Source: Bacteroidales bacterium (GTDB lineage Bacteria > Bacteroidota > Bacteroidia > Bacteroidales > JAOZTL01). From it: a stretch of 5,066 nucleotides of DNA. Numbering within the stretch: the stretch's first letter is position 1; each line of letters opens with the position of its first letter. Of the stretch, positions 1 to 4,807 are shown piece after piece. Location of the stretch: contig JAOZTL010000268.1 in NCBI GenBank assembly GCA_029942205.1, forward strand, positions 1 through 5,066, written 5' to 3'. Below the pieces are notes generated by a model, which made no database searches, was not told the DNA's origin, and saw only the letters and a list, made by a program, of their open reading frames with translations. The position numbers and the translations under genes are program-made.

Positions 1-269
1 ATAGTAATAATCACGCAATTAGATTGAAATATAACTGTAAATTTAAAAATTTCATATAGAAAGAAATAATATTAAAAAAATGACTCTACTTTTCAAAAAT
101 AAAAACATTATTGGCAAATCTTTCTCTGAAGAGCCATGCTATGCATGATTTCACATGTGAGGTGTATGGTGCATTATTTTTTCCTTTGATTGGTATCATG
201 AGCTAATGGTAGATCACCCTTTCGTACTTTAAAAAAACTCAGCTTCTTTCGTTCTACTTTCGACACTTT

Positions 270-290
270 ACTTTTTACTTTTTACTTTTT
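270..290. repeat. Heptamer tandem repeat, three units
   Basis: Three exact head-to-tail copies of ACTTTTT occupy 270-276, 277-283 and 284-290, preceded by a shortened copy (ACTTT) at 265-269. The array lies about 150 bases upstream of the response regulator and outside any coding frame. It is short enough to be slippage in a T-rich spacer. It could vary in copy number between strains, but nothing shows a regulatory role. Confidence 0.7.
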
Positions 291-347
291 ATTTAACCGC
301 AACAATTGGCAATCGGTCATTTTTTTTCGTTTTTTAGTCTTTTCCAG

Positions 348-377
348 TTGTATCTATTTCACTAACTGCTAGGTAAG
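348..377 (+). promoter_or_regulatory. Weak candidate promoter for the response regulator
   Basis: TTG at 348-350 is followed by exactly 19 bases and then TAGGTAAG at 370-377. The spacing is that of the Bacteroidota housekeeping consensus (TTG, 19 bases, TAnnTTTG). The downstream box keeps TA, the first T and the final G but misses two of the six conserved positions. It would give a leader of about 60 bases. This is a candidate only; no better match was found between 300 and 443. Confidence 0.25.
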
Positions 378-443
378 CTGGCGCTCTGCCTCAATGCTGG
401 CATAATATCTGTAATACGATAAACAAAATAAAGAATCCCCCGA

Positions 444-923
444 ATGAGAATTTTAATTGTAGATGACCAGTTTTATAACTTATCGATACTCAGCGATATT
501 ATCGAATCGCTAGGCTATGAGTACAAGGTGGCAGCCGACGGCGGCGAAGCCATTATTGCACTAGAGCATAGTCGATTCAATTTGGTATTGATGGACATCA
601 GCATGCCTAACATTAATGGTTTTGAAGCGATTCATTACATCCGTACACATTTTGATTATCCGTTAAGTGAAATACCTGTTGTTGCCATGACAGGGATAAA
701 TAACCGATTTTCGACTAACAATCAAGAATTTCAGAGTGCTGGTTTTAGCAGTATTATCGACAAGCCGTTCTCTATCGACAAATTAATTGAAATCATCAAT
801 ACTTATAGCTGGAAGGATGCAGAAATGCCTTCTTTAGAGGAAAAACGTAAAAGTGAAATGAATAAATATTTAAAAGGTAATCGTTTTTCTGATTTGGGTA
901 TCGATCAAGATACGGTGCAGTAG
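444..923 (+). CDS. Single-domain response regulator (CheY-like receiver)
   Basis: This is a cytoplasmic receiver protein of 159 residues that should accept a phosphate from a histidine kinase. All hallmark residues are present: the acidic pair D7-D8, phosphoacceptor D51 in the context LVLMDISMP, the switch threonine T83 (MTG) and K107-P108 (DKPF). The receiver fold ends near residue 122. A charged tail of about 37 residues follows, too short for a known DNA-binding or enzymatic output domain. The output is therefore probably by protein contact, as in CheY- or Spo0F-like proteins, or the protein serves a phosphorelay. No kinase or other partner lies in the window, so it is an orphan here. The ATG has no Shine-Dalgarno sequence, which is usual for this phylum, and the MRILIVDD start matches the normal receiver N-terminus. 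The pathway cannot be named. Confidence 0.93.
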   Translation: MRILIVDDQFYNLSILSDIIESLGYEYKVAADGGEAIIALEHSRFNLVLMDISMPNINGFEAIHYIRTHFDYPLSEIPVVAMTGINNRFSTNNQEFQSAGFSSIIDKPFSIDKLIEIINTYSWKDAEMPSLEEKRKSEMNKYLKGNRFSDLGIDQDTVQ

Positions 924-1233
924 ATTTGATGTTACCAAATATTTATCCGTCGTTGAAACAATAGTTCGTTAAGTTTTTCTGTAATCACCTAATAGCCATA
1001 TTGATAAGTAATAAATATTTATTTGGATATTAGCACTTGCAAGCTACTGTTTATCAGTAAAATAATTATCAATTATTCATTGTCAATTATAAATTTAACG
1101 AAGTGTTGTGAAATAAATGATGACGAATAAACGTGTTTTTTTGAAAATTAGAATTCTAACAACTCCGTTTTTTTGCCTTTTTTGATGTTGCTTACGCACA
1201 AATCTGTAAGCAACATCAAATAGGTCAAAGATC
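924..1233. other. AT-rich spacer between the tail-to-tail response regulator and lyase genes
   Basis: The genes on either side converge on this spacer of about 310 bases. No long frame and no clear intrinsic terminator for the response regulator are seen. It contains AT-rich perfect palindromes at 1010-1023 and 1148-1159, of a kind expected by chance at this composition, and a small TACTG/CAGTA hairpin at 1045-1059. The only strong structure is the stem-loop at 1181-1220 next to the lyase end. A 22-codon frame starting at 1117 and ending inside that stem has no support as a gene. Confidence 0.6.
1181..1220. repeat. Perfect 15-bp inverted repeat at the 3' end of the lyase gene
   Basis: The arms TTTGATGTTGCTTAC (1181-1195) and GTAAGCAACATCAAA (1206-1220) are exact reverse complements around a 10-base loop. 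The stem begins 13 bases past the lyase stop codon on the - strand, a position typical of a transcript-end structure. It lacks the T-run of an intrinsic terminator: on the - strand the stem is followed by AAAAAGGCAAAAAAA, and on the + strand by TAGGTCAAAG. A stabilising 3' hairpin, a Rho-linked or protein-binding site, or a dispersed repeat are all possible. A near copy of the left arm and loop start occurs at 4741-4759. Confidence 0.8.
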
Positions 1234-2670
1234 TTACTTAGAAGTAATTATTTTTTTTGCTTTCAGATAAGCTTTTCCTAGTTTTTCGCTTAGGTCAGCT
1301 TTCTTTTCTGCTGAAAAGCTCATATCTTTACTCTCAGGACCATACATTTCTTCCATCATACCAAGCACTTGTTTTTTAATCATTCCTTTGAGAGGAACAT
1401 TAGCCACCATGCCGTACATGGCAGCACTTCCTTCAAATGCTTTATTTTGGTTTTGTTTCACCCAATCGATGGCTTCACGTAAGTCTGTCAAATATTTGTC
1501 GATAATTCCCTCTTCCTCGTGTAATGGGTTTACCATCGCATGCAAGCACTCTGGATGTTGCTGGCGGTCAATAAACCAATTACGTTCTTCCATAAAGTCG
1601 GCAACAGCAAACACATTCACGCTGGAATCTACCGATTTGTATGCAAAAACACTTGTAAGTGGACTGCCCAGTATTTCTAGCTCAGGCATAGCCTGTACGC
1701 CTTCTTTCATTTTATTTGTATTTGCCATCACGCTTTTGGTATACTCCAAATAGCCTTCTTCTCCGATTACATTCAATGCTGCCCATGCGGCTGCAATATT
1801 TCCTCCAGGACGAGTTCCTAGAATCCCAGGCGAAGCAAAAATCCCACCTGGCCAGCTTTCTTGCACAAAAAATTGATGCTTCATCGTTTTCATGCTTCTA
1901 TACAAAATCACGGAAGCCCCTTTGGCAGCATAGCCGTATTTATGCACATCGGCAGAAATGGAGCTAACACCAGGAACACGAAAATCCCAAGTAGGTAATT
2001 CCGTTCCCAGTTTTTCGATAAATGGAAGAATAAATCCGCCTAAACATGCATCCACATGCAACGGAATGTCTTGCTTTAGTGCCAGTTTGGCTAAATCTTC
2101 AATAGGGTCAATAGCTCCAAATGGGTACGATGGTGCAGACCCGACCAGTAGCATGGTATTTTTATTGATTAGCTTTTTTACTTTTTTTATATCTACTCGA
2201 TATTGATCGTCTAGGGGAGCAAAAATCAGTTTAATGTCAAAATAATGTGCCGCTTTGTGAAATGCAACGTGAGCCGAGCGTGGAATAATCATTTCGGGCT
2301 GTTTGGATCTCTTTTTTTTCGTACGAAATAAGTCTCTATACGTTTTTACGGCAAGCAGCAAGCTTTCTGTACCGCCCGAAGTCATTACGCCCACCGAGTT
2401 GCTATCGCCATTCAGTAAGTCGAGGCTCATACGTACTGTTTCGTGCTCAAATTTCTTTAAGCTTTTGAATGCCATAGGATTCAATCCATTTTCTGAAAAA
2501 TAGAGTCCATGTGCTTTTTTCAAAAAATCGTTATGATCGCCGCTTGCTCGATATACCAAACTCCATGCTTTGCCTTCACGCCAAGCTGGATCATTTTTGC
2601 GGAAACCATCCATTTCCTTTAGTAGTTCATCTCGATCTCTTCCTTTTAAAGGAAATTTTATTTCACTCAT
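1234..2670 (-). CDS. Sphingosine-1-phosphate lyase-like PLP-dependent enzyme
   Basis: This 478-residue protein belongs to the group II PLP decarboxylase superfamily, and its motifs match the sphingosine-1-phosphate lyase branch best. Seen in order: an N-terminal region with WREGKAWSLVY (30-40) and NPMAFKSLKKFE (64-75); the phosphate-grip motif TSGGTES (97-103); the probable PLP-stacking H134; HVDACLGGF (205-213), whose D207 should contact the pyridine nitrogen; ISADVHKYGYAAKG (238-251), with Schiff-base lysine K244 and a second lysine K250 six residues on, as in characterised lyases; and GTRPGGNIAAAWAAL (285-299). Known family members cleave phosphorylated sphingoid bases to phosphoethanolamine and a long-chain aldehyde. 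No membrane helix is present, so the protein should be soluble, like known bacterial forms and unlike the anchored eukaryotic enzymes. It appears to be monocistronic. The substrate is inferred; a related amino-acid decarboxylase activity is the main alternative. Confidence 0.85.
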   Translation of the reverse strand: MSEIKFPLKGRDRDELLKEMDGFRKNDPAWREGKAWSLVYRASGDHNDFLKKAHGLYFSENGLNPMAFKSLKKFEHETVRMSLDLLNGDSNSVGVMTSGGTESLLLAVKTYRDLFRTKKKRSKQPEMIIPRSAHVAFHKAAHYFDIKLIFAPLDDQYRVDIKKVKKLINKNTMLLVGSAPSYPFGAIDPIEDLAKLALKQDIPLHVDACLGGFILPFIEKLGTELPTWDFRVPGVSSISADVHKYGYAAKGASVILYRSMKTMKHQFFVQESWPGGIFASPGILGTRPGGNIAAAWAALNVIGEEGYLEYTKSVMANTNKMKEGVQAMPELEILGSPLTSVFAYKSVDSSVNVFAVADFMEERNWFIDRQQHPECLHAMVNPLHEEEGIIDKYLTDLREAIDWVKQNQNKAFEGSAAMYGMVANVPLKGMIKKQVLGMMEEMYGPESKDMSFSAEKKADLSEKLGKAYLKAKKIITSK

Positions 2671-2700
2671 AATCTTTATTTTTTTTGCATTTTCAGTTTA

Positions 2701-2713
2701 AGGTCTTCGACCT
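2701..2713 (-). promoter_or_regulatory. Short hairpin upstream of the lyase start
   Basis: AGGTC (2701-2705) and GACCT (2709-2713) form a perfect 5-bp stem with a three-base loop, which reads GAA on the lyase-sense strand. It sits 31-43 bases before the lyase ATG and so probably within its leader. It could influence translation or be a small operator. At this length chance is a fair explanation. Confidence 0.25.
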
Positions 2714-2821
2714 ATTTAATGTTGATGTTTTTTTTATTTAGAGACAACAGCCTGTAATGCATTGATTCTACACAATGATTTATTTATAATTATTTAATAA
2801 ATACTCACTTTAGAACATAAA

Positions 2822-2983
2822 ATTAATGAGTCTGGTCTAAAAAGACCTGTCAGGTTTGGTTTAGCAAAAGGCAATCATTTTAAATGATTTATTTATAGTT
2901 ATACTGAATTGCTATTATAATTAACAAAACCTGACAGGTCTGAATATTTGCAAAATGAACCTTTTTAGACTAAATTCATTAAT
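2822..2983. repeat. Nested inverted-repeat element, possible MITE or dispersed repeat
   Basis: Two pairs of inverted arms are nested. The outer arms, 2822-2844 and 2961-2983, match at 20 of 23 positions; on the + strand two of the three mismatches become G-U pairs in RNA. The inner arms, AGACCTGTCAGGTTT (2843-2857) and AAACCTGACAGGTCT (2927-2941), are perfect over 15 bases. Each inner arm is itself a near palindrome (ACCTG-N-CAGGT), so two alternative folds are possible. The central part contains a further palindrome, AATCATTT-T-AAATGATT (2873-2889). The right side has 19 extra bases between inner and outer arms. No transposase and no convincing target-site duplication are visible. A non-autonomous element or a regulatory RNA-like structure are both possible. 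Confidence 0.7.
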
Positions 2984-3048
2984 AATTATCAAATTTTAAA
3001 TATTTTAGAATCTTACAGACAATTGCGAAACGTCTATTATGTATTATT

Positions 3049-3080
3049 AAAAAAAAGCCTATCAACATGGTTGATAGGCT
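3049..3080 (-). terminator. Rho-independent terminator of the cold-shock gene
   Basis: AGCCTATCAAC (3056-3066) and GTTGATAGGCT (3070-3080) form a perfect 11-bp stem with a three-base loop. On the - strand the stem is followed directly by a run of T (complement of the A-run at 3049-3055), so it is a canonical intrinsic terminator 33 bases past the cold-shock stop codon. On the + strand it is followed by CTTTATTTTTT, so it may also stop transcription entering from the left. It separates the cold-shock gene from the lyase. Confidence 0.93.
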
Positions 3081-3113
3081 CTTTATTTTTTGAAAAAAAA
3101 GTTAATTAAGATA

Positions 3114-3305
3114 TTAAATTACTTTAACATTTACGGCATTCAATCCTTTTCTACCTTCTTTCAATTCAAACTCTACAGCATCACCTTCGTTAATTTCATC
3201 AATTAAACCTGACACGTGTACGAAATACTCACTCTTCGAATCTTCTTCGATAATGAATCCAAATCCTTTAGATTCATTGAAAAACTTTACTGTTCCTTTT
3301 TTCAT
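3114..3305 (-). CDS. Cold-shock domain protein (CspA family)
   Basis: This is a complete 63-residue single cold-shock domain, the five-stranded OB fold that binds single-stranded RNA and DNA and acts as an RNA chaperone in the cytoplasm. Seen: the start MKKGTVKFFN, the RNP1 motif KGFGFI (13-18) with the nucleic-acid-stacking F15 and F17, the RNP2-like YFVHVSGL (27-34) with F28 and H30, and the closing G-D-x-V-x-F-E pattern (41-47) with K53-G54 near the end. It is slightly shorter than the usual 65-70 residues but complete. The gene has its own promoter and a strong terminator, so it is monocistronic. Whether it is cold-induced or constitutive cannot be read from the sequence; the leader is short, unlike the long thermosensing leader of E. 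coli cspA. Confidence 0.96.
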   Translation of the reverse strand: MKKGTVKFFNESKGFGFIIEEDSKSEYFVHVSGLIDEINEGDAVEFELKEGRKGLNAVNVKVI

Positions 3306-3321
3306 TGTAATAATTGTAATA

Positions 3322-3333
3322 TAATGATCATTA
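3322..3333. promoter_or_regulatory. 12-bp palindrome in the cold-shock leader
   Basis: TAATGATCATTA is a perfect palindrome between the predicted -7 box and the start codon of the cold-shock gene, at or just after the likely transcription start. Its position would suit an operator. In DNA this AT-rich, palindromes of this length also arise by chance, so the call is weak. Confidence 0.25.
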
Positions 3334-3340
3334 AAAAAAG

Positions 3341-3371
3341 CAAAAGTAATGTAATTTTTCTTAATCGGTAA
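3341..3371 (-). promoter_or_regulatory. Promoter of the cold-shock gene
   Basis: Read on the - strand, TACTTTTG (complement of 3341-3348) matches TAnnTTTG at all six conserved positions. The upstream box is imperfect: TTA (complement of 3369-3371) at a spacing of 20 in place of TTG. The predicted start lies near 3335, giving a leader of about 30 bases with no Shine-Dalgarno sequence. Confidence 0.6.
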
Positions 3372-3445
3372 TTTATTTCTACTTTTTTTTATAAAAAAAT
3401 CATTTTTTTTTAGAGACCAGTGTAAGTTATTGATTTACTGTTATT

Positions 3446-3874
3446 TTATTTAATATTTTTATTTTTCAATAAATGAGTAACGACATACAATCCCAACAAG
3501 ATCCCGAATCCAAAAGAGAAGCTACTAAGCCCAATAATAGTAAAGCATTGGCAACGAATAAATGTAGCAATTGAGATACTTCCCCCTACTGCTACGGAAA
3601 GTACCGCTAAAAAGTGAGTGAAAGAAAACGGATGTTCACGAAAACTCATCGCCCATTTGGGATAATCAATTGATTGGTCTTCAAATCGTTTTTTCTGGGC
3701 AATAAACGAAATAAAAGGTAACAAAAAGGGAAAGCCGACAAATAAAAAGTAATTATCAATCAAAGGAAAGATTTTATCGGTTGTATAATATAAAATAAAA
3801 TTGGGTAAACTGAGAGCTAAAACAACGAGTGTTTTGTTCATCCATCTACGGTTTGTTTTTTTGTTTGTCATCAT
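3446..3874 (-). CDS. Hypothetical membrane protein with four predicted helices
   Basis: I do not recognise this 142-residue protein. It has a basic N-terminus (KKTNRR, 5-10) and four hydrophobic stretches at about 14-30, 35-59, 84-106 and 109-136. The loop at 60-83 carries many charges and aromatic residues (QKKRFED, YPKWAMSFREHPF). With a basic N-terminus inside, the N-terminus, the 60-83 loop and the basic C-terminal tail (KNKNIK) should all face the cytoplasm. A C-x-C pair (C108, C110) sits between helices 3 and 4. There is no signal peptidase site and no catalytic motif. Start choice: two adjacent ATG codons open the frame and a third lies at M12; the first is used here, and a good - strand promoter about 50 bases upstream supports an N-terminus in this area. 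The gene is divergent from lpxH, but no link in function can be claimed. Confidence 0.75.
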   Translation of the reverse strand: MMTNKKTNRRWMNKTLVVLALSLPNFILYYTTDKIFPLIDNYFLFVGFPFLLPFISFIAQKKRFEDQSIDYPKWAMSFREHPFSFTHFLAVLSVAVGGSISIATFIRCQCFTIIGLSSFSFGFGILLGLYVVTHLLKNKNIK

Positions 3875-3887
3875 AAAAGTTTATTTT

Positions 3888-3917
3888 TTGTCCATCTACT
3901 TACTTATTCTATCTTTG
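3888..3917 (+). promoter_or_regulatory. lpxH promoter
   Basis: TTG (3888-3890), exactly 19 bases, then TATCTTTG (3910-3917) is a full match to the Bacteroidota housekeeping promoter at every conserved position and at the preferred spacing. Transcription should start about 3922-3925, leaving a leader of some 25 bases before the GTG start of lpxH. Its -7 box forms an 8-bp inverted repeat with the -7 box of the opposing promoter. Confidence 0.75.
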
Positions 3918-3927
3918 TTTTTTTAAG

Positions 3928-3959
3928 CAAAGATAAAAAAACGATAGTGAAATTACCAA
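3928..3959 (-). promoter_or_regulatory. Promoter of the divergent membrane-protein gene
   Basis: On the - strand TTG (complement of 3957-3959), 21 bases and TATCTTTG (complement of 3928-3935) form a good promoter, with a full -7 match and a spacing two bases longer than optimal. Transcription should start near 3920-3923 and run left into the 142-residue membrane protein with a leader of about 47 bases. The TTG box overlaps codons 4 and 5 of lpxH. Confidence 0.55.
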
Positions 3960-4729
3960 AAGGGAAAAAAATATACTTCGGATCTGATTTTCATTTAGGC
4001 TGGCCGAATCATACCGAAAGTTTGAAACGTGAGAAAATGATTGTTGCATGGCTAGAATCTATTCGTGCTGATGCTGTTGCGATTTATTTACTTGGCGATA
4101 TTTTTGATTTTTGGCACGAATGGAAACGTGCTGCGCCACAAGGGCATACTCGTTTTTTGGGCAAAATAGCCGAAATGGTAGACAGCGGTATTCCGATACA
4201 TTTGTTTACAGGCAATCACGATATTTGGATTTTTGATTACTTACCACGCGAAACAGGCGTAATACTGCACAAAGGCGAATACGAAACGATGCTTGGCGAC
4301 AAGCGTTTTTTTATGGCACATGGCGATGGGCTTGGTCCCTGGGACAAAAGCTACAAGCTAATGAAATGGGGCTTTACCAATCCTTTTTTGCAATGGATGT
4401 TTGCCAAGATTCATCCCGATTGGTCGTTGTGGTTGGGGCAAACGTGGTCGCAGAATCGCAAGATTTCGGAGCGTCCGTATGTTTTCAAAGGAAAAGAGCA
4501 AGAATGGCTTGTTCGCTACTCCTATATGCAGCTAGAACGTGAACATTACGATTTTTTTATTTTCGGTCATCGCCATATTCCTGTCGAGTTGGATCTTAAC
4601 GAAAATGCTCGCTTTATTAATCTTGGCGAATGGATGCGAAATAATACCTACGGCATTTTTGATGGCGAGCACATGACGCTCAAAAGCTATACACAGCCCG
4701 ATAAATCGTTTCTGTACACAGGCGACTAA
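3947..4729 (+). CDS. lpxH: UDP-2,3-diacylglucosamine diphosphatase
   Basis: This 260-residue metallophosphoesterase should hydrolyse UDP-2,3-diacylglucosamine to lipid X and UMP at the inner face of the cytoplasmic membrane, the fourth step of lipid A synthesis. The calcineurin-like metal-binding motifs are complete: D14-x-H16 (GSDFHLG), D51 (GDIFDFW, 50-56), N90-H91 (GNHD, 89-92), H125 (AHGDG) and H208-x-H210 (GHRH). GDIFDFW and the aromatic-rich segment 141-170, where the LpxH lid and insertion lie, favour LpxH over generic phosphoesterases. Length is near the usual 240-260. The start is GTG: no in-frame ATG occurs before codon 31, which lies after the first metal motif, and the promoter places the transcript start about 25 bases upstream. 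The gene is single, divergent from a membrane-protein gene and convergent with ribF. The exact member of the LpxH-like family in Bacteroidota is inferred from motifs. Confidence 0.9.
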   Translation: MKLPKGKKIYFGSDFHLGWPNHTESLKREKMIVAWLESIRADAVAIYLLGDIFDFWHEWKRAAPQGHTRFLGKIAEMVDSGIPIHLFTGNHDIWIFDYLPRETGVILHKGEYETMLGDKRFFMAHGDGLGPWDKSYKLMKWGFTNPFLQWMFAKIHPDWSLWLGQTWSQNRKISERPYVFKGKEQEWLVRYSYMQLEREHYDFFIFGHRHIPVELDLNENARFINLGEWMRNNTYGIFDGEHMTLKSYTQPDKSFLYTGD

Positions 4730-4740
4730 GTCTTCGTTCT

Positions 4741-4759
4741 TTTGATGTTGCTCTCGCAC
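4741..4759 (+). repeat. Partial copy of the 1181-1220 repeat beside lpxH
   Basis: The 19 bases match 1181-1199 at 17 positions, sharing TTTGATGTTGCT and the following CGCAC. Both copies lie directly downstream of a gene end: the lyase at the first copy, and lpxH (12 bases after its stop) at the second. Here the long inverted partner is missing; only a tiny CTCG-CA-CGAG hairpin follows (4753-4762). It may be a decayed or half copy of a dispersed repeat, or a shared 3'-end signal. Confidence 0.45.
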
Positions 4760-4784
4760 GAGTGAAAATACTTTCTTAATCAAT

Positions 4785-4807
4785 GATTTAAGATCTTCAA
4801 TCTTTTT
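4785..4807 (+). terminator. Possible weak intrinsic terminator of lpxH
   Basis: GATT-T-AAGATCTT-C-AATC (4785-4802) is a palindrome with one mismatch and is followed on the + strand by TTTTT (4803-4807). The stem is AT-rich and short, so termination would be weak. It overlaps the ribF stop codon (4797-4799), so it would halt lpxH transcripts just as they enter the convergent gene. No better terminator is seen between the two genes. Confidence 0.3.

Larger units (their letters stand above)
1..443. other. AT-rich intergenic region without a supported gene
   Basis: No open frame of useful length occurs here on either strand. The stretch is AT-rich, with T-runs typical of Bacteroidota spacers. 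It contains a 10-bp palindrome TCACATGTGA (151-160), a small CATGC/GCATG inverted repeat (135-147), a heptamer tandem repeat (270-290) and two direct copies of GCTGGC (377-382 and 396-401) shortly before the response regulator. None of these can be tied to a known site. The left end may be the 3' flank or promoter region of a gene outside the window, but that cannot be decided here. Confidence 0.6.
2671..3113. other. Long AT-rich spacer between cold-shock and lyase genes
   Basis: About 440 bases lie between two - strand genes with no coding frame that I can support. From the right it holds the cold-shock terminator (3049-3080), the nested inverted repeat (2822-2983) and, close to the lyase start, a small hairpin (2701-2713). 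The lyase promoter should lie here, but no good TAnnTTTG match with a spaced TTG was found on the - strand between 2671 and 2830. The lyase may thus use a weak or alternative-sigma promoter. Confidence 0.6.

Noticed and set aside
151..160. Palindrome TCACATGTGA as an operator
   Set aside because: It is a single site far from any supported start, with no promoter beside it, so a regulator site cannot be claimed.
1010..1023. Perfect 14-bp palindrome AATAAATATTTATT
   Set aside because: It consists only of A and T, and such palindromes are expected by chance in DNA of this composition. The same applies to the 12-bp one at 1148-1159.
1117..1185. A 22-codon frame (MMTNKRVFLK...) before the stem-loop
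   Set aside because: It is too short, lacks a promoter and ends inside the inverted repeat; its resemblance to the start MMTNKK of the membrane protein is probably chance.
1388..2503. Several + strand frames of 66-121 codons inside the lyase gene
   Set aside because: They are antisense to a gene with clear family motifs, show no recognisable domains and have compositions typical of out-of-frame translation.
3205..3218. AAACCTGACA within the cold-shock gene, identical to part of the inner arm of the nested repeat
   Set aside because: It is only ten bases long, lies in conserved coding sequence and is explained by the codons of the RNP2 region; it is not a repeat copy.
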